Shown here piece after piece: positions 18,810-25,818 of a DNA stretch of 45,769 nucleotides; position 1 is the first letter of the stretch, and each line of letters opens with the position of its first letter. Made by a program: the position numbers and the translations under genes. Below the pieces are notes generated by a model. The model had not been told where the DNA came from. It saw nothing but the letters and a program-made list of their open reading frames with translations, and searched no databases. The stretch covers positions 1-45,769 of IMG/VR virus record IMGVR_UViG_3300008108_000097; one strand, written 5' to 3'. The stretch is from a virus.

Positions 18810-19852
18810 TGTTAAAAGCTAATTCAAATACAGAGTGGGGAACACTAAAAGAAGTTATACTAGGTCGTGCTGAATATGCACAGGTTCCTAGTATTAAAAG
18901 ACACGACATACATTGTGTAGACTATGCTAACTACGACATAGTTAATGGATTGCCAGGAGGTTATTATCCGGATCAGATTATTGAAGAAACTGTAGAAGAT
19001 TTAGATGTATTTCAAAAACAGTTAGAGTCTGTAGGTGTTAAAGTTCTCCGACCTAAAGTGTTTGATTATGCTACACAACACAGTAATCCTTATTGGTCTA
19101 CAGATGCTTATTATGGTTATTGCCCAAGAGACAGCACACTAATTATAGGCGACACTATTATAGAAACACCTATGCCTTTACGTGCAAGGTATTTTGAAAA
19201 CTTTGCTTACAAAGATATTTTTAAGAACTACTTTAACGCAGGCAGTCGTTGGATCAGTGCTCCTAAAGGTGAATTGTTAGATGCATTATATGATCGTACA
19301 GATCTAAGTAAGTCTACACTTACAGACTTTGAACCAGCTTTTGATGCTGCTAATGTCATTAAGTGTGGCAAGGATATATTCTACCTTGTTAGCAACAGCG
19401 GCAATAGGATGGGTGCAAAATGGTTACAGAGTACATTAGGTGATCGCTATAAGGTTCATGTAATGGATAATATCTATGCCTACGTACATGTAGATACTAC
19501 AATTCTTCCTTTGGCAGCAGGAACAGTATTGCTAAATCCTAGTAGAGTTAACGAAAATAATTTACCAGAATATTTTAAAAATTGGAAAAAGATTTGGTCC
19601 GAAGATCCTATTGAAACTCCTTATGTTAAAGATTGGGCTACAGCTAGTCCTTGGTTAGGAATGAATGTGTTAAGCATTAGCGATAAACTAGTTGCAGTAG
19701 AATCTAGACAAACTCATTTAATAAAACAATTAGAAAGAAACGGTTTTGATATTATGCCTGTAGTAATGCGTCATTGTCGTACACTCAGTGGCGGCCCTCA
19801 CTGTGCTACATTAGACACAGTTAGAGATGATGAATACGGCGACTATAGTTAA
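18806..19852 (+). CDS. Amidinotransferase (glycine / inosamine-phosphate amidinotransferase-like)
   Basis: The 348-residue protein starts NTEWGTLKEVILGRAE after the initiator, the classic first strand of amidinotransferases. It continues with the PFWSTD-like NPYWSTDAYY, EPAFDAANV (catalytic Asp), YVHVDTTILPL (catalytic His region) and the nucleophile Cys333 in GGPHCATLDTVR. These residues match the arginine:glycine and arginine:inosamine-phosphate enzymes that move an amidino group from arginine to an amine. Next to sugar-nucleotide genes the acceptor is more likely an amino-sugar or amino-cyclitol than glycine, but this is inference. It overlaps the dehydrogenase by four bases and ends the main run of the island. 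Confidence 0.85.
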   Translation: MMLKANSNTEWGTLKEVILGRAEYAQVPSIKRHDIHCVDYANYDIVNGLPGGYYPDQIIEETVEDLDVFQKQLESVGVKVLRPKVFDYATQHSNPYWSTDAYYGYCPRDSTLIIGDTIIETPMPLRARYFENFAYKDIFKNYFNAGSRWISAPKGELLDALYDRTDLSKSTLTDFEPAFDAANVIKCGKDIFYLVSNSGNRMGAKWLQSTLGDRYKVHVMDNIYAYVHVDTTILPLAAGTVLLNPSRVNENNLPEYFKNWKKIWSEDPIETPYVKDWATASPWLGMNVLSISDKLVAVESRQTHLIKQLERNGFDIMPVVMRHCRTLSGGPHCATLDTVRDDEYGDYS

Positions 19853-19904
19853 AATTTTTTGATGTCCCTCTTGTGTTGATAATTACTATATCACGAGGTA
19901 AACG
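19853..19904 (+). other. Short intergenic gap before the repeat-array gene
   Basis: This 52-base gap begins with AAAATTTTTT directly after the stop codon and ends with CGAGG, a fair ribosome binding site for ATG 19905. I see no GC-rich hairpin and no convincing -35/-10 pair, so neither a terminator nor a promoter is claimed. Confidence 0.4.
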
Positions 19905-21203
19905 ATGTACGATATATTTTTTGTAGGTAAAAGTAACGACGAATATCAAAAATTAAAAATAAGATTTCCGTTAGCAAAACAAGTTGATAACTTTGCTCAA
20001 GCTAAACAAATGAGTTTGACAAAAATGTTTTGGGTAATATGGGATGATTTAAAGCTAAATCTAAATTTTAATTTTGATTATAAAGTCCCAGAATGGGACA
20101 GACCTTATACACACGTTTTTAAAAATGGCGAGTTCTACGACGGCGTCTGTTTATTTCCTAAAAATGCAAATGTATCAGAAAGAGAACTAAAGCATCGATT
20201 TTTTATTAAGAAAAAAGAAATCGATGTACAGGCAAGTGTTCCTAAAATATATGATATTTTTTATATTGATTCTTGGGAAGAATATCAAGAAGCTCTAACT
20301 ACATCTACAACAGAAATGTTTTGGATGACCGGTAAGAACTTAGAAACACATGCTGACTTTAAGTTTGACATGTACTTTAGCCATTACAATACTGATGACA
20401 GAAATCAAAATCATGCATTTGTACATCAAACTCCGGTGTCTAACTTTTTCAATGGCGTATTTCTTTGCAGTAAGAATAAGCCATTAAGCAAGAAAGAAGT
20501 TGAACATAGATTTCCAATCCATCGTCGAGAGTGGGACATTGTAGCAAGCCTTCCTAAAAACTATGAAAACTATTGCGGACTTGTAACTACATATGAGCAA
20601 TATTTAGAACTGGTAGAAAAGAGTCCTACTGAACTATTTTGGGTAATACCTAATGACGTTAAGTTAGATTCTAACTTTGATTTTAACATTTATTTTAGCC
20701 ATGATAACGATTTCGATAGAAAGACAAATCATGTATTTTTAAATGGTGAGCACTATGACGGAGTAATGCTGTTAAGTAAGCACAGTCCTATAAGTGAGAG
20801 AGAGTTCAAGTACAGATTTTTAACAAATAAAAAAGATTGGGATATTGTTGCAAGTGTTCCTAAGAAGTACGATATTTTTTACATTGACTCATGGGAAGAA
20901 TATCAAGAAGCACTTGAAAGAAGTTCAACAGAGATGTTTTGGATGACAAGCCGTAACATTGCTACAGCCTTAGATTTTGAGTTTGACATTTATTTTAGTC
21001 ATCACAACAGTTATGATAGAGGTCAAACACATGCATTTATACATCGTGTTGGAGATAAAGACAGCTACAACGGTATTTTCCTTTGCAGTAAAAACAAACC
21101 TCTTAGCAAACGTGAAGTAGAGTATAGGACTCCATTAGAACGTAAAGAGTGGGATATTGTTGCTAGTGGTCCTGTAACATATCAGCAGTATGTTGTCAAT
21201 TAA
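19905..21203 (+). CDS. Tandem array of degenerate glycosyltransferase-like domains (part 1)
   Basis: The 432-residue protein consists of four ~100-residue repeats (starting near residues 1, 115, 217 and 321). Each has a (M/L)FWV/M motif, an FxFDxYFSH segment, a HxFxNG-type turn and a closing 'EWDIVAS'. The repeats resemble the central part of the complete glycosyltransferase domain at the end of the next gene (FWVVDGDA ... FNFDYHVPTWD ... HVW). The catalytic-type DGD is replaced by WDD, GKN, PND or SRN, so these copies look non-catalytic. A fifth repeat and the complete domain continue in another frame in the next gene, implying a single ancestral gene. Glycan binding or spacing are plausible roles. 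Confidence 0.65.
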   Translation: MYDIFFVGKSNDEYQKLKIRFPLAKQVDNFAQAKQMSLTKMFWVIWDDLKLNLNFNFDYKVPEWDRPYTHVFKNGEFYDGVCLFPKNANVSERELKHRFFIKKKEIDVQASVPKIYDIFYIDSWEEYQEALTTSTTEMFWMTGKNLETHADFKFDMYFSHYNTDDRNQNHAFVHQTPVSNFFNGVFLCSKNKPLSKKEVEHRFPIHRREWDIVASLPKNYENYCGLVTTYEQYLELVEKSPTELFWVIPNDVKLDSNFDFNIYFSHDNDFDRKTNHVFLNGEHYDGVMLLSKHSPISEREFKYRFLTNKKDWDIVASVPKKYDIFYIDSWEEYQEALERSSTEMFWMTSRNIATALDFEFDIYFSHHNSYDRGQTHAFIHRVGDKDSYNGIFLCSKNKPLSKREVEYRTPLERKEWDIVASGPVTYQQYVVN

Positions 21204-21480
21204 ATCTTATCAAGATTATTTAAAAGCATTAACAGATTCCCCAACTGAGATGTTTTGGGTAGTGCCTGATGATATCGTCATTAGTCCTTCTTTTAAGTTT
21301 GATATTTATTTTAGTCATGACAATGAATATGATCGTAAAATGAATCATGTATTTCTTAACGGGGATCATTATGATGGTATTATGTTAATGAGTAAGCATC
21401 GACCAGTTAGTGAAAGAGAATTTAATAGTAGATTCTTGATTACCCGCAAAGAATGGAACATACAAGCAAGCACCCCAAAA
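20247..21480 (+). repeat. A-B-A-B duplication of ~620 bp across the frame break
   Basis: Repeats 2 and 4 share SWEEYQEAL...TEMFWM and LCSKNKPLSK. Repeats 3 and 5 share YFSHDN...DRK.NHVFLNG and SEREF. A block of two units (20247-20864) was therefore duplicated as 20865-21480. The resemblance is also visible in DNA (GGGAAGAATATCAAGAAGC occurs near 20276 and 20893), so the event is fairly recent compared with the divergence of repeat 1. Confidence 0.7.
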
Positions 21481-22158
21481 TCTAAAATTTATGATATTGT
21501 CTTTATAAGCTATAACGAACCTAATGCAGACAGTAATTTCCAAGCACTAAAAGATAAACAACCTACTGCTAAAAGAGTACACGGAGTTAAAGGTATTCAT
21601 AATGCTCATATAAAAGCAGCTGAAATATCTGATACTCCGTTATTCTGGGTAGTTGACGGTGATGCTTTAATATTAGACAGTTTCAACTTTGACTATCACG
21701 TACCTACATGGGACGCTGAAACAGTTCATGTATGGAGAAGTAAAAATCCTATTAATAATTTAGAATACGGATATGGAGGAGTTAAACTCTTACCTAGACA
21801 ACTAACACTAGGTATGGACACTAGTTCAACTGATATGACAACTAGTATCAGTAACAATTTTAAAATAATGGATAACGCCAGCAACATTACAGCGTTTAAT
21901 ACAGATCCTTTTAACACATGGAAAAGTGCATTTAGAGAATGTGTTAAATTAGCCAGCAAATCTATTAATAGACAAGTAACGGAAGAAACAGAACAGCGCC
22001 TTGATACATGGTGTACACAAGGCGCTGATAAATTGTTTGGGGAATATGCTATTGCAGGAGCAGTAGCAGGTAAACTATTTGCCGAAACACAACCAACCGA
22101 AACTCATAGGATTAATGATTTCGATTGGTTGTATAAAACATTTAAATTAAATTTCTAA
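21190..22158 (+). CDS. Last degenerate repeat plus complete GT2-like glycosyltransferase domain (part 2 of split gene)
   Basis: The 322-residue frame holds repeat 5 (residues 1-97, FWVVPDD) followed by a complete domain: YDIVFISYNEPNADSNF, AKRVHGVKG, LFWVVDGDALI (DxD at 156-158), HVWRSKNP and YGYGGVKLLP. The domain is a paralogue of the gene at 5091. The frame overlaps part 1 by 14 bases in the +1 frame, and removing one base near 21190 would fuse them so that repeat 5 follows repeat 4 without loss. ATG 21190 may only be a frame-internal Met. The end overlaps thyX on the other strand by 12 bases. Confidence 0.65.
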   Translation: MLSIKSYQDYLKALTDSPTEMFWVVPDDIVISPSFKFDIYFSHDNEYDRKMNHVFLNGDHYDGIMLMSKHRPVSEREFNSRFLITRKEWNIQASTPKSKIYDIVFISYNEPNADSNFQALKDKQPTAKRVHGVKGIHNAHIKAAEISDTPLFWVVDGDALILDSFNFDYHVPTWDAETVHVWRSKNPINNLEYGYGGVKLLPRQLTLGMDTSSTDMTTSISNNFKIMDNASNITAFNTDPFNTWKSAFRECVKLASKSINRQVTEETEQRLDTWCTQGADKLFGEYAIAGAVAGKLFAETQPTETHRINDFDWLYKTFKLNF

Positions 22159-22821
22159 AGGAAATACTTCGGAAATAATCTTAGCACATGCTTGAGCAAT
22201 CTCCATGTGTTCTTTTTGCGTTCCGTTTTCCTTACGCAAGTTAATGTAATGGATCCAACTACGGATAGTTCCGTTCATATACATGCGACTTACTGTAAGT
22301 CCTTCAGGAAGAACGGCTCGAGCTTGTTCTTTAGCAATGCCATTTGCAATAGCCCATTTGTATTCTTTTTCTACTGCAAATAGCACACGCTTTTGAGCAC
22401 GTTCCCATTCAATAGCCAGTAAACGTTGGCTTTCGTCGTTCATATCAAACTCAACACTGTTCTGCCTATTCTTTGTGTCCTGAAAACGTGCTTCACGGAC
22501 TACAAACGCTTCGCCTAATTCTGCTGTAGGATCAGCATAGCGTTGACTAAACTCTTGAAAACTAAATGAACGATGACGTAAAATTTGTCGAGCAATATCT
22601 CTAGTAGTTTCAATTTCAATACAAGCTGAAACCATTTCGAGAGGTGACCAATGTTGATGTTTGATCAAATACTTAATTAGTTTTTCACTAGTTTCTGTAT
22701 TGAACTGATTAGCAGGATTACTTACACGAGCACAGTATGCAACAAGATCAAGAGCATCTTCAATGTCTTGATTTTGAAATTCCTCTGTGGGCTTGCTATA
22801 AGATACTAATTTAACTTTCAT
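22147..22821 (-). CDS. thyX: Flavin-dependent thymidylate synthase ThyX
   Basis: The 224-residue protein has the ThyX signature RHRSFSFQEFSQRYA (residues 82-96, fitting RHRxxSxxxxSxR), preceded by HWSPLEMVSACIEIET (fitting the H-x-S-P-F/L-E region). It converts dUMP to dTMP using methylene-tetrahydrofolate, FAD and NADPH, supplying thymidine for AT-rich phage DNA. The length is typical. It is the last gene of the minus-strand replication operon; its stop overlaps the plus-strand glycosyltransferase stop tail to tail. The start overlaps the upstream stop by four bases (ATGA). Confidence 0.95.
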   Translation of the reverse strand: MKVKLVSYSKPTEEFQNQDIEDALDLVAYCARVSNPANQFNTETSEKLIKYLIKHQHWSPLEMVSACIEIETTRDIARQILRHRSFSFQEFSQRYADPTAELGEAFVVREARFQDTKNRQNSVEFDMNDESQRLLAIEWERAQKRVLFAVEKEYKWAIANGIAKEQARAVLPEGLTVSRMYMNGTIRSWIHYINLRKENGTQKEHMEIAQACAKIISEVFPLEI

Positions 22822-23138
22822 TTTAGCTTTCTATTGTTTAAGAATTTTTTAGTGTGTTTGATCATGTCTTTTTTAATACGATCTGTGTCTAACTTGAAAT
22901 CAATTTTATCAATGTCATCTTCGTATTGGCGAATAATTTCTTTGATTTCTTTTTCAAAGACATCCCAGCTCTGAGCCTTTAAGTTTTTTTTAAAATCTAT
23001 TTCCCAAACTTTGGTGTTTTTAAATGTAATTTCAATAGTGTGTACATAAACAAGGGGAACTACATTTAATGTAACTTCCCCGAATATCTCAGGCCATAAA
23101 TCTACTACATCTTTGGGAAGAGTCTTCCCATTATTCAC
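22818..23138 (-). CDS. Hypothetical protein
   Basis: This is a 106-residue protein with a central WEIDFKKNLKAQSWDVFEKE and a Lys-rich C-terminus. It has no membrane segment or metal motif. The charged, helical C-terminal half could bind nucleic acid or a partner, but nothing specific is visible. It overlaps the genes on both sides by 4 and 8 bases, so it is translated with ThyX and the preceding gene. Confidence 0.65.
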   Translation of the reverse strand: MNNGKTLPKDVVDLWPEIFGEVTLNVVPLVYVHTIEITFKNTKVWEIDFKKNLKAQSWDVFEKEIKEIIRQYEDDIDKIDFKLDTDRIKKDMIKHTKKFLNNRKLK

Positions 23139-23775
23139 TTACTGCTTCTTTTTTCTTTTTAGTAGTTGGAACTAGTGCTTCTGCCTGGCGTCTTAGTTCT
23201 GCCGCCTCTTTGCTTAGACGATCTGCATCACTGCGGAATTTCTTAGCTTGATCTTCAACAGACAATGGAGCAGAAACAACAGGCTGTACATCTTCATTAA
23301 CAGATCCTGAGGTTGTTTTACCTGCATTACTAATGTCTTTTACAGTGGCAACTTCTTGAACTTCTACGTTCGGAGGCACAGCATTTGGATCCTTGACTGA
23401 AAGGTCATCAACTGCTGTTCCTCTTTGTTCAGCGATCAATTGATTAAGCTCTGCCAAAGAAATCGATGCTTGAAAGTTAGGAGTCATTTCTACTTTATCA
23501 GTGCCTACTTTAATTAGCTTTCCTTGAACATGTAGTGTAGGAAGCATAGTACTACCATCTGGAAACTTTGCTCTTGCAAGTACTTCGTGAAACTCAAATG
23601 CTTGCTGAGCCGCAGGACTTTCAACAAGTTGAATAAGAGAATTATGTTGGTCGTCTAGTAGATTCTCTGTAGGAACTACTAAACAATTATACGCATCACC
23701 TGGAAGTGTTCTAAATGCTACTAGTACTTTTTTTCCTGTAGCTTTAATTTTTCCTACATGTTTTAGATCTGCCAT
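23131..23775 (-). CDS. Conserved marine-phage protein of unknown function
   Basis: The 214-residue protein has an N-terminal domain of about 125 residues (MADLKHVGKI..., TGKKVLVAFRTLPGD, then PTLHVQGKLIKV and SLAELNQLIAEQRG). I remember this from T4-like marine phages, where it has no assigned function. The C-terminal ~80 residues are low-complexity, with a predicted helix SVEDQAKKFRSDADRLSKEA and a Lys-rich tail, probably a coiled coil plus disordered end. One base separates it from the upstream small gene. Its abundance-type position near other small proteins suggests a structural or accessory role, but this is a guess. Confidence 0.7.
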   Translation of the reverse strand: MADLKHVGKIKATGKKVLVAFRTLPGDAYNCLVVPTENLLDDQHNSLIQLVESPAAQQAFEFHEVLARAKFPDGSTMLPTLHVQGKLIKVGTDKVEMTPNFQASISLAELNQLIAEQRGTAVDDLSVKDPNAVPPNVEVQEVATVKDISNAGKTTSGSVNEDVQPVVSAPLSVEDQAKKFRSDADRLSKEAAELRRQAEALVPTTKKKKEAVSE

Positions 23776-23776
23776 G

Positions 23777-24004
23777 TTATTCTCCTTGTGGTGCTTGTGT
23801 TGACTGTGCTTTTGCAGCCTCTAAGAATGCATTGACCTTGTCGAATAGCACTCCAACGGATGATAATTCGTTAGCTTTAAAGGCACCCCTCTGAGTTACT
23901 ACTTCGATTAAATTTCGAATAGCAGCCAAATCATTTAAGTTAAGTTCAGGTTTCGGTGCATCTGTTACTTGTTCTTGAGTAACTTCGTTTACTTGTTCAG
24001 TCAT
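23777..24004 (-). CDS. Small 'QRGAF' protein, copy 2
   Basis: This 75-residue protein has an acidic N-terminus and a helical core (LNDLAAIRNLIEVVTQRGAF, then an ELSSVGVLFDKVNAFLEA helix). It is a paralogue of the next gene upstream (24001-24210), with which it shares DLxAI, QRGAFK, the VG and the KxxAFLE. I recall such small helical proteins as widespread in T4-like cyanophages without a known function. Start: AAGGAG-type site in TAAATGACTG context with a four-base overlap. Confidence 0.75.
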   Translation of the reverse strand: MTEQVNEVTQEQVTDAPKPELNLNDLAAIRNLIEVVTQRGAFKANELSSVGVLFDKVNAFLEAAKAQSTQAPQGE

Positions 24005-24210
24005 TTAGACTCTCCTTGTTGTTTTACTGATTCTAAAAATGCCATCAGCTTATTATAAGTCTGTCCTACAACCATCATTTCAGTTGGTTTAAACGCACCT
24101 CTTTGACTAGCAATATCGATAATGCTTTTTATAGCTACTAAGTCATTGATCGTTAGTTGAGTCTGATCTTGTGCAGTTTCTTGTGATTGGGTATTTTCAT
24201 TTTCACTCAT
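24001..24210 (-). CDS. Small 'QRGAF' protein, copy 1
   Basis: This 69-residue protein has the core TINDLVAIKSIIDIASQRGAF followed by KPTEMMVVGQTYNKLMAFLE. Tandem duplication with the downstream gene is evident from the motif order, though the DNA has diverged. AAAGGAG lies before the ATG at 24210, and a candidate promoter is just upstream (24227-24255). Its function is unknown; the small size and conserved helix pair suggest a protein-binding module or oligomer. Confidence 0.75.
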   Translation of the reverse strand: MSENENTQSQETAQDQTQLTINDLVAIKSIIDIASQRGAFKPTEMMVVGQTYNKLMAFLESVKQQGESK

Positions 24211-24226
24211 GTGAGTACTCCTTTCT

Positions 24227-24255
24227 ATTATATATGCTTATAATTTATCTATCAG
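24227..24255 (-). promoter_or_regulatory. Candidate sigma70 promoter for the small-protein/thyX segment
   Basis: On the minus strand CTGATA (24255-24250), a 17-base spacer and TATAAT (24232-24227) precede the ATG at 24210 by about 16 bases, with AAAGGAG between. The -10 is perfect and the -35 matches four of six bases. Confidence 0.5.
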
Positions 24256-24530
24256 ATAAGATCTGGACAAGCAAGTTTGAAAAAACTAAGTTCTTTCTCT
24301 TGTTCAAATCCAATCCGAGTAGTGAACACAATAGTATTGTCAATAATACCTATATACTGACCTATGTAATATCTACCGTTTAAATTTTGACTAATCCAAT
24401 TGTCTAGTTTATTAACAAACGAAGGATTAAATTTTGGAATTTCTGTATAGACAAAATGATGTGCTGGGAATTCCACTTTACGGATACCCAGCACATTTAG
24501 CGGATTTACTTTACCGTTTTTAAGAGCCAT
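24252..24530 (-). CDS. Hypothetical protein
   Basis: This 92-residue protein starts MALKNGKVNPLNVLGIRK and contains FPAHHFVYTEIPKFNPSF and an amphipathic LDNWISQNLNGRYYIG. It shows no catalytic or membrane motif. The start directly abuts the stop of the VWA-like gene. The mix of strands and conserved aromatic residues fits a small alpha/beta fold. I believe relatives occur in other marine myophages at the same place, but give no function. Confidence 0.65.
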   Translation of the reverse strand: MALKNGKVNPLNVLGIRKVEFPAHHFVYTEIPKFNPSFVNKLDNWISQNLNGRYYIGQYIGIIDNTIVFTTRIGFEQEKELSFFKLACPDLI

Positions 24531-25742
24531 TTAACTTCTTGCTTCTTCTTGATAATATGCATAAGTACCGAAAGGAGGTACAATAGTATTATTGCCGTGA
24601 ATGATGAATACTGTATCACAGTAGTTCTCATCACCCCAAGATCCCCAAGGATATCCGTCTGTGAACATGATAAACTTTTTAGGGTTGATATCATTGTGCT
24701 TCATGTATTCCCAGTTGGCGTCAAATTCAGTACCACCGCCGCCCATAGGCTCGTATTCGGTAATGTCGTTGCCGCCATAACCATCAAAGTCTTGTTCATT
24801 ATAAACCTTAGTGTCAAAGCACCAGATTTTGATGTTATAGTCTTTGTATTCGTCCATGATGCCTTTGATTTCTGTTAAGAAGTCTTTGGCCTGTTCATCG
24901 CTGATAGAACCTGACATGTCAATACTAATACAAATATCAATAGTCTCATCAAAGTTCATGCCAGGCAAAATAGCACCAGTATGCCAACCTTTGCGGCTAG
25001 GACGAGCAAAAGTATAGTCGTTGCGGATAGTACTTTGGATTTGCTGACGCAAAATCTGACGCCAGTTCATTTTAGGCTCAGTCAATTCACGGATCAAACG
25101 TTGAATTTCTGCCGGAGTGTTACCTGCACCAGCAGCCTGCGCCGCCGCAATGCTGGCTTCGCGAATCTCGTCACGGATTTGTTTTAATTCTTCTTTAGTG
25201 TACTGCGGCTTGCCTCCTTGTCCGGGTTGCTTGCCCTGTCCGTTGCCTTGTCCATCGCCTTCCCAATCAATGTGCTGATCCAGCAATTGGCCTAATGCAT
25301 CTAAATCTTTGCCGTCTTCTTCTTCATAGATTTCGTCATACACTTGTTCTGCACTCTTGCCGTAGTGCTTTGGATCGTGATAGATTTTAATGTCTTTAAA
25401 ATTGCCATCACCGATTTTATCACGAACTAACTGACCGTTTACACAATAGTCGATAGCGGCGTTCCAAATTTTCTTATTACGATTTTCGGTACGTGCAATA
25501 TGATCGAATACGTTGTGTAGAATTTCATGAGCTACAACAAACTCTACCTGTTTAGCTGTGAGCTTCTCAAAAAACGGACGGCTATAAAACAAATGGCGTC
25601 CGTCAGTTGCCGCAGTAGTACACCAATCACTGGCATCTACAATTTTCAAACGGGTTGCCATGTTACCAAAAAATGGATGGCGCAGTAGCAAGCCAATACG
25701 AGCTACAATAATCTTATCTACAACAGGGTCTAAATGTGTCAT
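24531..25742 (-). CDS. VWA-like protein with N-terminal HExxH metallopeptidase-like domain
   Basis: The 403-residue protein has two parts. The N-terminal part carries VVAHEILHNVFDH (HEILH at 72-76), a zinc-metallopeptidase-type motif found in proteins of the DUF2201 kind. A Gly/Gln-rich linker follows, then a C-terminal VWA domain with ICISIDMSGSIS (MIDAS DxSxS) and IMFTDGYPWG. The upstream gene is a MoxR-type AAA ATPase. MoxR and VWA pairs act in bacteria as chaperones that insert metals or remodel complexes, so these two probably work together. Whether the HExxH part is an active protease is unknown. Transcription likely starts at the consensus promoter at 25773-25801. Confidence 0.8.
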   Translation of the reverse strand: MTHLDPVVDKIIVARIGLLLRHPFFGNMATRLKIVDASDWCTTAATDGRHLFYSRPFFEKLTAKQVEFVVAHEILHNVFDHIARTENRNKKIWNAAIDYCVNGQLVRDKIGDGNFKDIKIYHDPKHYGKSAEQVYDEIYEEEDGKDLDALGQLLDQHIDWEGDGQGNGQGKQPGQGGKPQYTKEELKQIRDEIREASIAAAQAAGAGNTPAEIQRLIRELTEPKMNWRQILRQQIQSTIRNDYTFARPSRKGWHTGAILPGMNFDETIDICISIDMSGSISDEQAKDFLTEIKGIMDEYKDYNIKIWCFDTKVYNEQDFDGYGGNDITEYEPMGGGGTEFDANWEYMKHNDINPKKFIMFTDGYPWGSWGDENYCDTVFIIHGNNTIVPPFGTYAYYQEEARS

Positions 25743-25772
25743 TAATTGCTCCGAATAATACTGTATGTATAT

Positions 25773-25801
25773 ATTATAACAGGACCCGTAGGTCCTGTCA
25801 A
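25773..25801 (-). promoter_or_regulatory. Perfect consensus sigma70 promoter with palindrome in spacer
   Basis: On the minus strand TTGACA (25801-25796), a 17-base spacer and TATAAT (25778-25773) match the sigma70 consensus exactly. The spacer contains ACAGGACC-TACG-GGTCCTGT, an 8-base inverted repeat with a 4-base loop that overlaps the -35 end. It could be an operator, or a stem at the end of the upstream moxR gene; there is no T-run after it, so a terminator alone is less likely. Confidence 0.8.
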
Positions 25802-25818
25802 TTGATTTTGGCTAGCGA

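Noticed and set aside
19853-19904. Promoter for the repeat-array gene
   Set aside because: TATATC and TTGATG-like hexamers exist, but spacing to a -35 is wrong in every pairing I tried.
23131-23775. Possible scaffold or tail protein because of the coiled-coil end
   Set aside because: Location in the replication operon and absence of structural motifs make that unsupported, so it was left as unknown.
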